From assembly GCA_938015405.1 (NCBI GenBank), contig CALLPZ010000490.1, positions 1-6,024 on the forward strand: 6,024 bases of DNA. Direction: 5' to 3'. Made by a program: the position numbers and the translations under genes. Below, piece after piece: positions 1 through 6,024 of the stretch; within the stretch, counting starts at the first letter, position 1, and each line of letters starts with the position of its first letter. The notes beneath the pieces are model-generated. The model was not told the DNA's origin and searched no databases. It worked only from the letters and a program-made list of their open reading frames with translations. Source of the stretch: an uncultured Pseudanabaenaceae cyanobacterium. GTDB taxonomy: Bacteria > Cyanobacteriota > Cyanobacteriia > PCC-9006 > JAAUQQ01.

Positions 1-1
1 T

Positions 2-1387
2 ATGTCCTCCCGGTCTATCTCCCTTGCTGCCTTATCTTGCGTGCTGCTGGTTAGCGGCACAGGCTGCTCCCAGATTTCCAATATGCTTTCGAACAAGGCG
101 ACGGAGTCCATCGAGGGCGCACTGACTGAAGCGATTGAAGAGGCCCAGGCGGCTACCACGACAGTAGAGACTGTTGAAGAAGACACGCCTGAATTGCCTT
201 CCCAGGCCAGCTACATTGAAGCCGCTGAGGAAGCCAGTAACCGTGCTCAGAATAATGCGAAGACTGCGGTAACCCGCGCTGAATGGACTCAGGTGGATGG
301 TGACTGGCAACAGGCGATCGCCAATCTCGAAGCTGTTCCCGAAGGCAGTCCTGAATTCGGTGAAGCCCGGACCAAATTAGCCAGCTACAAGAACAACCAG
401 GCCGCCGCTGCGAAGAACTATTTGGCTGCAGACCAGGCTCGTTATGCGACTCTGACCACCTCTCCCATCAACGATGCCCCTAAGGAGGGGACCTTTGAAG
501 CGGATGCACGTCAGATTCGCAAATGGTTGCACAAGGGTGAGTTTACGAAGGTCAACGCCATGCTGCGCAGTGCGATTAGCAGCAATCGCCGCACTGCTGC
601 GGGTAACTACTATGCTGATGCCCTGTTGATTAATGCCTTTGGTGGCAACGACGTGGTCTACATGCCCGAGCTGATTAATCAGCTCAATAAGTGGGTTGAG
701 GCAGAGCCTGAGAATGCTACGGCCTACGCTGTTCGCTCCTACTTTACCCAGGCTCCGATTTGGCCTGAGCTGCGCATTAAGCGTCAGGATAGTCCTGATT
801 CAGAGCCCGACGCATCTTCCCAGCAGTTGGTGGTCAGCATGCTGGATTCTGCTGTGGCCTTGGAGTTAGATTCCAAGCATCCCCTAGCATTATTATCCCA
901 GCTACGCATGGCAAAAATTGTCAGTCTCTGGGGCGAAGGGCAAGACGAAAGCGTCTTTGAGGAGGCTTTCAAAGATGCCAATGCAGCCTTGCCGAATAGT
1001 TACGAGGTTGCCTTTGAGAAAGTCCTGTATCTCTATGTCAGAGATCGACAAACAGAGGCTGCGCTGGACTATATTCGTCCTCTAGCAGCTTCGGCTCCGG
1101 CTAACAGCGCTGTACCAATGTTGGTCCCCATTACCCACTTTTTGGCAGCGATGGAGCGCAACACCGTACCGGAAACGATGAAGCAGCCTGAGGTTTGGAA
1201 AGAGGTCCAAACCAATGCTGAACGAGTGGTTGCGGGATTGCCTGATACAGGCATTTATGCTGCGTGGTATGCGCGTTTGGCTGGAGAAGCGGGCCAGGCT
1301 GACATTGCAGGTAAGCATCTGCAGATCGGTATGAATCGAGGCAGTAATAGCCCCATGGTGCAAGTCTACTTGCGCATGATGATGTAG
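2..1387 (+). CDS. Predicted lipoprotein with TPR-like helical repeats, function unknown
   Basis: The 461-residue product starts with a short n-region holding one Arg (R4) and a hydrophobic stretch (residues 6-18) leading to Cys22 in the context SGTGC. This reads as a lipoprotein signal peptide, although Gly rather than Leu at -3 makes the lipobox imperfect. C13 and C22 are the only cysteines. Residues 35-65 are acidic and Ala/Thr-rich, probably a flexible tether. Residues 70-150 form a helical segment with W95 and W102 and the pattern W..AI..L..VP..SP, which I recall from many cyanobacterial proteins of unknown role. Residues 165-250, 275-365 and 400-455 are helical and TPR-like (for example A420-W-Y-A to G443), but no repeat is a clean consensus match. 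By inference it is a membrane-anchored scaffold on the periplasmic side. The ATG at base 2 is the first possible in the window, so a start further upstream cannot be excluded. The end is marked by TAG TAG TGA in frame. Confidence 0.85.
   Translation: MSSRSISLAALSCVLLVSGTGCSQISNMLSNKATESIEGALTEAIEEAQAATTTVETVEEDTPELPSQASYIEAAEEASNRAQNNAKTAVTRAEWTQVDGDWQQAIANLEAVPEGSPEFGEARTKLASYKNNQAAAAKNYLAADQARYATLTTSPINDAPKEGTFEADARQIRKWLHKGEFTKVNAMLRSAISSNRRTAAGNYYADALLINAFGGNDVVYMPELINQLNKWVEAEPENATAYAVRSYFTQAPIWPELRIKRQDSPDSEPDASSQQLVVSMLDSAVALELDSKHPLALLSQLRMAKIVSLWGEGQDESVFEEAFKDANAALPNSYEVAFEKVLYLYVRDRQTEAALDYIRPLAASAPANSAVPMLVPITHFLAAMERNTVPETMKQPEVWKEVQTNAERVVAGLPDTGIYAAWYARLAGEAGQADIAGKHLQIGMNRGSNSPMVQVYLRMMM
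314..321. repeat. HIP1 octamer GCGATCGC
   Basis: Perfect HIP1 palindrome inside the lipoprotein gene, extended to GGCGATCGCC at 313-322. The octamer is strongly over-represented in many cyanobacterial genomes, so it is the main clue to the host. Confidence 0.9.
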
Positions 1388-1486
1388 TAGTGATGGGCGG
1401 AATTTGAGGGTGTCCCTTGCGGTGTCTGCTCTCCTCTTTCGTCTAAAAAAACATCCGTATTGAATGCGTAAATGTTCTTGCCTGTT

Positions 1487-1525
1487 GGCTCCTGCTAGTA
1501 ATGCCCTAGCAGGGGCCTTTTGTTT
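1487..1525 (+). terminator. Rho-independent terminator after the lipoprotein gene
   Basis: Bases 1487-1498 pair with 1506-1517 as a 12-base-pair stem with a single G-U wobble (1490 with 1514). The inner 8 pairs are CCTGCTAG with CTAGCAGG, around a 7-base loop (1499-1505). The stem is followed at once by TTTTGTTT (1518-1525). The T run is only on the + strand side, so it should act on transcripts from the lipoprotein gene, about 100 bases past its stop codon, and separate that gene from the response regulator. Confidence 0.9.
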
Positions 1526-1728
1526 GTTGAAAAGTTTGATGAGAATCTCTGGTACTCGGGTGCGACAGCACTTTGACTGAGCTGTGGAGATATGCCTTGA
1601 GGTAGATGACCTTTGCCCTGTTTGCTGCTGTCAATCCTTCATTAGAAATGATGAATGTGAGGGACTTGTGAAAAACTTAGGTTTAGGAATACTTCGTAAA
1701 GGAATAGGTCGTTTTAATTGCCTGAATA

Positions 1729-1756
1729 TTGCTTAGTTTCAATCTAGAAAGATTAT
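1729..1756 (+). promoter_or_regulatory. Weak candidate sigma-70 promoter for the response regulator
   Basis: TTGCTT at 1729-1734 (3 of 6 to TTGACA) and GATTAT at 1751-1756 (4 of 6 to TATAAT) are 16 bases apart. This would start a transcript near 1763, with a leader of about 87 bases before the GTG. An alternative is TTGTGA at 1666-1671 with AATACT at 1688-1693, also 16 bases apart. Neither match is strong; a promoter is expected here because of the terminator upstream. Confidence 0.25.
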
Positions 1757-1761
1757 CTTTC
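1747..1761. promoter_or_regulatory. 15-base palindrome, possible operator
   Basis: GAAAGAT at 1747-1753 and ATCTTTC at 1755-1761 are perfect inverted copies around a single central T. The palindrome covers the candidate -10 box GATTAT, a usual place for a repressor site. No binding protein can be named from the sequence. Confidence 0.35.
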
Positions 1762-1790
1762 CTGACGGGTGTAGACTTTCTCCATTCAAA

Positions 1791-1815
1791 TAAAGCTGCG
1801 TAAGTTTAAGCTTTA
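1791..1815 (+). other. Possible leader hairpin
   Basis: TAAAGCT at 1791-1797 is the inverted copy of AGCTTTA at 1809-1815, with an 11-base loop. The second arm also lies in an imperfect 14-base palindrome (1804-1817, one mismatched pair). The structure ends 13 bases before the ribosome binding site, so it could affect translation, but the stem is AT-rich and may be weak. Confidence 0.25.
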
Positions 1816-1827
1816 ACGATAATTTTA

Positions 1828-1837
1828 GAGAGGTGAT
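1828..1837 (+). promoter_or_regulatory. Ribosome binding site for the GTG start at 1850
   Basis: GAGAGGTGAT contains GAGGTGAT (1830-1837), an 8-base match to the anti-Shine-Dalgarno complement. It ends 12 bases before the GTG, somewhat far. A stop codon (TAA, 1820-1822) lies in the same frame upstream and no other in-frame ATG or GTG intervenes, so this site supports GTG 1850 as the start. Confidence 0.6.
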
Positions 1838-1849
1838 GGTGCTACTCAC

Positions 1850-4213
1850 GTGAAGCTATTAGTTGTCGAAGACGATGAAGCGTTAGCCGGGCTGCTGCAA
1901 GAAACCTTGACAGCCCAGCATTATCAGCTTGATATTGCAGCAGACGGTCAAGCGGGGTGGGACTTAGCAGATGCCTTTCAATACGATCTCATTCTGTTAG
2001 ACCTGATGTTGCCACGACTCGATGGCGTGAGGTTTTGTCAGAAGCTTCGAGGGCAAGGAGATTTAACCCCCGTTCTGTTGATGACGGCTAATCCAGCCCC
2101 ATCCAGTAAAGTTGTGGGTCTAGATTCTGGTGCTGATGACTATCTGGTTAAACCCTTTGATGTCGAAGAGCTATTAGCGCGGGTGCGGGCTTTGCTGCGG
2201 CGGGGTAAGGGTGTGACCGCACCCATGCTGACATGGGGAGAGGTTTGTTTGGATCCCCAGGCCTGTCAGGTGTTTTGTGGGGGAGAGTTGTTGGCCCTGA
2301 CAGCTAAGGAGTATGGCCTGCTGGAATTGTTTCTGCGCTATCCCCGACGAACATTTAATGCCAGTGCCCTCTTAGATTCTCTGTGGAATTTTGACGATGC
2401 ACCATCGGAGAATGCGGTGCGGTGTCATGTGAAGACCTTGCGGCGTAAGCTGCTCCAGGTTGGAGTTAAAGACATGCTGGAGACCGTTTATGGTTTGGGA
2501 TATCGTCTCCGGCCAGAGCCTGCCTCGATGCAAGCTACTGCGGTGAGCCGGGAGTCACAGCAATCGTCAGCGTTGCCTGCCATGACTGAGCCTGCCCATG
2601 TCACTGCGCTGGGAAAGGTGTGGGCTCTGGCTCGGCAGCAATACTTAGGTAAGCTGCGGGATGTAGAAGCACACTTGGCTGCTGCTGCCCAGGAAGGATG
2701 CCTGTTGCCTGATGCGTTGCAGCAGGTTCGAGACCAGGTTCATAGCCTCAAGGGTGGATTAGGCAGCTTTGGTTTGCATGCCGCATCTGAATGGGCGGAG
2801 CAGATTGAGTTGCGATTGGCTGAAGCCCCAGAAGTGGTTTTGGCAGACGGTGCGGCGATCGCTGATTTGCTCCAGGCCATGATTCAGCAGTTGGAGGAAG
2901 CGAGCGAGCCTAAACTGGTTCTAAAACCTGAGCTTGAGGGTGATGCTAAGGGCTGTGTGCTGGTTACCCAAGACAACACCTGGGGAAAACAGTTACAGGA
3001 TGAGGCAGTGGCTTGGGATATTCAGCTGCAAGTCTTGAATGGCTGGGAAGCTTGGCCGGCTTCCAGGTTGTGCGGAGGAGTGCAGCCATTGCCCCTAGCG
3101 GTGCTGTGGGATTTAGTGACTGTACCGCTGACTGGCCAGAAACTGCCGAGGCTATTGACTGATGCTCAACCCTCATCGATCTCATTGGTTGCTCTAACAA
3201 CTTCTATGGAGCTAGAGGAGCAGGTCTTGGCCTCGCGAGCCGGCTGCGATCGCTGCTTGGCCCGTTCTGAGACGCCCTTTCAAACCCTGTCTTCTGTGGC
3301 TGAGATAATGCAGGCGTCTTCGGAGACGGCGGAGGCCAAAATCTTGATGGTGGATGACGATCGTCTGTTGCTACAACTCGTCCGCCGTATTCTAGAACCC
3401 TGGGGGTTTAGCCTGACCTTGCTCGATGAGCCTCAGCGTTTTCTGCAGACCCTAGAAAGCACTGCACCCGATCTGGTGATTTTGGACTATGAAATGCCCG
3501 CTTTCTCGGGTTTAGATCTGTGCCGAGTCATGCGCAGCTCGACCCAGTGGCAGAACTTACCCGTCGTCTTTTTGTCCTCCCATCGAGATGCTGAGACTTT
3601 GCAGCAGGTGTTTGAATCTGGGGCGGATGACTATGTGAATAAGCCGGTGAATGCCCCGGAACTAGTGCAGCGGGTGCTCAATCGTTTGGAGCGTACGCGA
3701 TTGTTGCGACGCTTAGCGGAGACGGATAGTTTGACGGGATTGAGCAATCGTCGGAAATCTTTGCAGGAGCTGAATCGCTTGTTGTTGTTGGCGGAGCGGC
3801 AGCAGAAGCCGCTCTCCTTTGTGGAACTGGACATTGACCATTTCAAGCAGATTAATGATCAACATGGCCATGAGGTGGGCGATCATGTCTTGCAGCAATT
3901 GAGTGAGCGGATGCGCAAGGTTTTTCGCAAGGGCGATGTTTTGGCCCGCTGGGGAGGAGAGGAGTTTGTCTTGGGGCTGTATGGCTCATCGAAGGAAGAG
4001 GCGATTGAGCGGTTAAAACCCTTGTTGCGATCGCTCCAGGAAGAGGGGGTGACTGTCGCCTCTGAGAAATGCTTGACCGTTAGTTTCAGTGCTGGCGTGG
4101 CTGAATATGCCAAAGATGGCGAGGATGTGCAGACACTCTACAGTGCTGCGGATCGAGCACTGTATCAGGCTAAGGCTGCAGGGCGGAGTCGCATTTTCCC
4201 AGCAGGGGCTTAG
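1850..4213 (+). CDS. Hybrid response regulator: REC-winged helix-HPt-REC-like-REC-GGDEF diguanylate cyclase
   Basis: The 787-residue protein is a signalling hub without a kinase domain. REC1 (1-118) has acidic D8/D9, phosphoacceptor D51, T79 and K101. An OmpR/PhoB-type winged helix follows (124-222; recognition helix near 190-201, wing near 211-220). An HPt domain (about 250-350) has H298 in VHSLKGG. Residues 366-490 look like a receiver that has lost its acidic pair and Lys. REC2 (496-615) has D502-D504, phosphoacceptor D546, S576/S577 and K598. The GGDEF domain (621-785) has Mg-binding D661, nucleotide-contact candidates N669 and D678, the signature GGEEF (702-706), and an intact inhibitory site RxxD (R693-D696) exactly five residues before it. 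It should therefore make cyclic di-GMP from two GTP and be product-inhibited. By inference, phosphate passes between receivers and H298 from an unseen kinase, and REC1 phosphorylation controls DNA binding. The GTG start places MKLLVVEDD at the N-terminus, typical of receivers. DNA targets are unknown. Confidence 0.95.
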   Translation: MKLLVVEDDEALAGLLQETLTAQHYQLDIAADGQAGWDLADAFQYDLILLDLMLPRLDGVRFCQKLRGQGDLTPVLLMTANPAPSSKVVGLDSGADDYLVKPFDVEELLARVRALLRRGKGVTAPMLTWGEVCLDPQACQVFCGGELLALTAKEYGLLELFLRYPRRTFNASALLDSLWNFDDAPSENAVRCHVKTLRRKLLQVGVKDMLETVYGLGYRLRPEPASMQATAVSRESQQSSALPAMTEPAHVTALGKVWALARQQYLGKLRDVEAHLAAAAQEGCLLPDALQQVRDQVHSLKGGLGSFGLHAASEWAEQIELRLAEAPEVVLADGAAIADLLQAMIQQLEEASEPKLVLKPELEGDAKGCVLVTQDNTWGKQLQDEAVAWDIQLQVLNGWEAWPASRLCGGVQPLPLAVLWDLVTVPLTGQKLPRLLTDAQPSSISLVALTTSMELEEQVLASRAGCDRCLARSETPFQTLSSVAEIMQASSETAEAKILMVDDDRLLLQLVRRILEPWGFSLTLLDEPQRFLQTLESTAPDLVILDYEMPAFSGLDLCRVMRSSTQWQNLPVVFLSSHRDAETLQQVFESGADDYVNKPVNAPELVQRVLNRLERTRLLRRLAETDSLTGLSNRRKSLQELNRLLLLAERQQKPLSFVELDIDHFKQINDQHGHEVGDHVLQQLSERMRKVFRKGDVLARWGGEEFVLGLYGSSKEEAIERLKPLLRSLQEEGVTVASEKCLTVSFSAGVAEYAKDGEDVQTLYSAADRALYQAKAAGRSRIFPAGA
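2855..2862. repeat. HIP1 octamer GCGATCGC
   Basis: Perfect copy within the HPt-coding part of the response regulator gene. Confidence 0.9.
3246..3253. repeat. HIP1 octamer GCGATCGC
   Basis: Perfect copy within the degenerate receiver-like segment of the response regulator gene. Confidence 0.9.
4027..4034. repeat. HIP1 octamer GCGATCGC
   Basis: Perfect copy within the GGDEF-coding part of the response regulator gene. Confidence 0.9.
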
Positions 4214-5970
4214 GATTTTGAAGCTTGCTTGAACCGGGTTTGGGCCTCGCTAAAGGCTGAACGCATGACACCCTGAATTTTTTCAGGGTCTGGCGTCTTG
4301 CCCCCCATCAAATCGCCGAAGTAAACGCAGGCGCTTTCTCCCAAGGCCCAGGTATAGGCTGCGGCCCAGGAGGCAGCGACAACGCTGCCAAAGATGGGAA
4401 TGAATTTGATTAGCTCTCGTCCGATGGCCTGGGCCAGAAAGCTGCCGGCAATGGTGCTGACGATGCCTCCAGCCTGGGCAGAGGTGAGAGTTTGGCCATA
4501 GAGTTTGCCCAGGAGCCCGACCATGGAGACTTGCAGAGCTGTGAGCACTGGCATGGTGGCAAAGGGCAGGGGGACTGCGGCCAGCGTCGCCGCAATGATC
4601 GAAAAAGCAGACATGTAGCGACGTCCCACATCGCGGTAGAGGTTGCCCAGTTCTGCACTGGCATCTTCTTGTTCGTTCAGCAGTTGTTCGATGGCGCGGG
4701 CTTCTGCTTCGGGGAGGAGGTCGGCTAGGCGATCGCGCAGGGGCTCCAGCCCATAGAAGGCTGGTGTGTAACCATCTTCTTCTAGGGTGAAGTCCAGCAA
4801 AACAGCCTGGTCGTACAGTCCAGCGAAATCCTCCTCAATGGCTGACCAGGCTCGGGTTATGGATTCAAAGGTCGGTGGGTAGGCCGGATGGTCGTCCTGG
4901 GGATTGGGGTATAGCTCGTGGAGGCAGGTGACTGCGAGGAGGATTGGGATTTGGGGATAGGTTTGGCGCAGGGTTTGGGCGATCGTTCGTAAGCTATCCG
5001 TGGCAAAGTCGTTGATCTTCACCGTCAAGATGAGAATACGGGCTCCCTGGCCTTCTGCTTCGAGTTCAGTGGTGAGTTCCGCCAGAATTTCATCGGTGGA
5101 CTGGCTCGCATCGCCTAACCCCACGGTGTCGGTGAACAACAGCAGGGGAAGCTCGGCAGAGGGGTAGGCGTAGCGTTCGGTATGTTCGGTGTGGGGCCGA
5201 TAACCCTGACCAATGATTTCGGGAGAGACGCCTGTGATGCCCCGAACAATGGAGCTTTTACCCGTTTGGGGTTTGCCGATCAGGATGGCTTCTGTGGTGG
5301 GTAGCTCTGCACGCACTGTGGCGAGGATCTCAGCGATGCGGTCTTCGCTCACGTTGAACCAGTCGTTAAACCAGTCTGTCGCTGTACCGCTGGCTTTTTG
5401 GGCTGCGGTTTTAGCGTCTTGGGCTGCCTTTTGGGCCACGGCTTGAAGTGGGAACTGTTTGACAGGGACTCCTATTTTGTTGAGTTGCTGGCTGGCTTTC
5501 TGCCAGGCTCTATCCCACGGCTTGGTGCCTGACTTTGGGTCAGCCTCGCTGTGCTGGCCTGATGCCGATGTAGAGCCTGGACGCTGGCGCCAGAGCCTGC
5601 CAAGTGTTTGCCAGGGAGCTTTGCCTGCATCTGGGGGTGATGTTGGAGCGTTTGAATCGTTGCTCGAGCTTGTTTCCCCGGGACTCGTGTCTGCTGTGTT
5701 ATCTGCGGTGTTGGACTCGATGCTTGTCGCTAGGGCATTGCGATTGTCTGGGTCTACCAGGGGGAGGGTTTGGGACTGCGTTGCGGAGTTGGATGGCGGA
5801 GGGGCCGACTCAGACTGAGTTTCTGGTGTGGCAGAGATTACCGGGGGGGAGGAGGTTACACCGGTTGCAGCTGGTGTAGGTGCCGAGGCCTGCGCCTCTG
5901 GCATCTGTGTGTTGGCAGTTTTGTTCTGGGAATGGTCTTCCGTCATGGCAATGGGGCCAAAAATCCTCAT
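4210..5970 (-). CDS. P-loop GTPase with disordered N-terminus and DUF697-like membrane domain
   Basis: The product is 586 residues from the ATG at 5970, or 578 from a second ATG at 5946 (M9). Residues 10-120 are Ser/Thr/Pro/Ala-rich low complexity, probably disordered. Residues 173-195 are Ala/Lys/Gln-rich and helical, followed by a tandem DWFN-DWFN (199-206). The GTPase domain spans about 215-420: G1 is GKPQTGKS (232-239), a G2 threonine is likely at T261 or T264, and G3 is DTVG (281-284). At the G4 position the strand ILLAV ends in TCLHE (348-352) instead of N/TKxD. The C-terminal part (about 453-545) has hydrophobic segments with PLPFATMPVLTALQ (467-480), resembling DUF697/YcjF-type domains of Era-like GTPases. 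By family analogy it is a membrane-associated GTPase; its cellular role is unknown. It converges with the response regulator: its TAA (4212-4210) shares four bases with that gene's TAG. No clear Shine-Dalgarno precedes either start. Confidence 0.9.
   Translation of the reverse strand: MRIFGPIAMTEDHSQNKTANTQMPEAQASAPTPAATGVTSSPPVISATPETQSESAPPPSNSATQSQTLPLVDPDNRNALATSIESNTADNTADTSPGETSSSNDSNAPTSPPDAGKAPWQTLGRLWRQRPGSTSASGQHSEADPKSGTKPWDRAWQKASQQLNKIGVPVKQFPLQAVAQKAAQDAKTAAQKASGTATDWFNDWFNVSEDRIAEILATVRAELPTTEAILIGKPQTGKSSIVRGITGVSPEIIGQGYRPHTEHTERYAYPSAELPLLLFTDTVGLGDASQSTDEILAELTTELEAEGQGARILILTVKINDFATDSLRTIAQTLRQTYPQIPILLAVTCLHELYPNPQDDHPAYPPTFESITRAWSAIEEDFAGLYDQAVLLDFTLEEDGYTPAFYGLEPLRDRLADLLPEAEARAIEQLLNEQEDASAELGNLYRDVGRRYMSAFSIIAATLAAVPLPFATMPVLTALQVSMVGLLGKLYGQTLTSAQAGGIVSTIAGSFLAQAIGRELIKFIPIFGSVVAASWAAAYTWALGESACVYFGDLMGGKTPDPEKIQGVMRSAFSEAQTRFKQASKS
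4270..4289. terminator. Hairpin at the 3' junction of the convergent genes, possible terminator
   Basis: ACCCTGAA (4270-4277) and TTCAGGGT (4282-4289) form a perfect 8-base-pair stem with a TTTT loop. It lies 57 bases past the response regulator stop, inside the last codons of the GTPase gene. There is no T run after it on either strand, so it is not a classic intrinsic terminator, but it is the only clear hairpin I saw where the regulator transcript should end. Confidence 0.3.
4729..4736. repeat. HIP1 octamer GCGATCGC
   Basis: Perfect copy within the GTPase gene, in the segment between the GTPase and DUF697-like domains. A near copy with one mismatch (GCGATCGT) occurs at about 4979. Confidence 0.9.
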
Positions 5971-5974
5971 GTTG

Positions 5975-6003
5975 ATTATTGAGGTTTCTTTCAGGCATGC
6001 CTA
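5975..6003 (-). promoter_or_regulatory. Candidate sigma-70 promoter for the GTPase gene
   Basis: Read on the - strand, TAGGCA (6003-5998, 4 of 6 to TTGACA) is followed after 17 bases by AATAAT (5980-5975, 5 of 6 to TATAAT). The predicted transcript start would fall near 5968, at the first ATG (5970). If real, translation would begin at the second ATG (5946) with a leader of about 22 bases, or the mRNA would be leaderless. Only 54 bases upstream of the gene are visible. Confidence 0.35.
5993..6002. promoter_or_regulatory. 10-base palindrome AGGCATGCCT, possible operator
   Basis: A perfect palindrome 23 bases upstream of the first ATG, covering most of the candidate -35 box. It could be a regulator site, but a single short palindrome is weak evidence. 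Confidence 0.25.
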
Positions 6004-6024
6004 GGGCTGGTATCCGAATCCATT

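Larger units (their letters stand above)
1388..1849. other. Gene-free gap: terminator then leader of the response regulator
   Basis: No convincing coding sequence lies in these 462 bases; the longest + strand reading frame I checked with an ATG codes for about 21 residues (1606-1671). Bases 1388-1486 show nothing I can name beyond two further in-frame stop codons. Bases 1487-1525 hold an intrinsic terminator. From about 1640 onward the region becomes richer in A and T and carries the candidate promoter, palindrome, hairpin and ribosome binding site listed separately. Bases 1526-1640 contain no feature I can support. Confidence 0.7.

Noticed and set aside
10..40. Cys13 as the lipidation site of the first protein
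   Set aside because: The hydrophobic stretch before it is too short and ALSC has Leu at -2; Cys22 after SGTG fits better.
1082..1363. Open frame of 93 codons on the - strand
   Set aside because: It is a shadow of the lipoprotein gene with no domain and no start signals.
1527..1555. TTGAAA as a -35 box just after the terminator
   Set aside because: No acceptable -10 hexamer occurs at 16-18 bases downstream.
1606..1671. Possible 21-residue ORF (MTFALFAAVNP...) in the gap
   Set aside because: The AGG before it is only three bases from the ATG and the peptide lacks any recognisable feature; I cannot separate it from chance.
5459..5818. Open frame of 119 codons on the + strand
   Set aside because: It is antisense to the low-complexity N-terminal part of the GTPase gene, whose biased composition suppresses stops; the translation shows no recognisable domain.
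5810..5998. Open frame of 62 codons on the - strand starting upstream of the GTPase gene
   Set aside because: It is out of frame with the GTPase and overlaps its start; the translation is not protein-like and no ribosome binding site is seen.

Overview
The window looks like cyanobacterial chromosome. Five perfect copies of the octamer GCGATCGC (HIP1, the highly iterated palindrome of many cyanobacteria) lie within 6 kb. The protein types also fit: a helical-repeat lipoprotein with a Trp-rich segment, a multi-receiver response regulator ending in GGDEF, and a GTPase fused to a DUF697-like membrane domain. I cannot name genus or species. No mobile element, RNA gene or CRISPR array is visible.

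Layout: (1) Bases 2-1387, + strand: predicted lipoprotein of 461 residues with helical, TPR-like repeats, ending in three tandem stop codons. (2) Bases 1388-1849: a 462-base gap. Its first part holds a strong intrinsic terminator (1487-1525). The rest is an AT-richer leader with a weak candidate promoter, a near-perfect palindrome, a possible leader hairpin and a ribosome binding site. (3) Bases 1850-4213, + strand: a 787-residue hybrid response regulator read as REC - winged helix - HPt - degenerate REC - REC - GGDEF. It has no histidine kinase domain, and its diguanylate cyclase site and product-inhibition site are intact. (4) Bases 4210-5970, - strand: a 586-residue protein with a long disordered Ser/Thr/Pro-rich N-terminus, a P-loop GTPase domain with a non-standard G4 motif, and a C-terminal hydrophobic DUF697-like domain. 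It is convergent with the regulator and their stop codons overlap by 4 bases. (5) Bases 5971-6024: the short upstream region of the GTPase gene, with a candidate promoter overlapping a 10-base palindrome.

The three genes seem to be separate transcription units: a terminator separates the first two, and the third is on the other strand. Nothing in the sequence links their functions directly. The most notable object is the response regulator, which puts DNA binding, phosphotransfer and cyclic-di-GMP synthesis on one chain with no kinase gene visible nearby.
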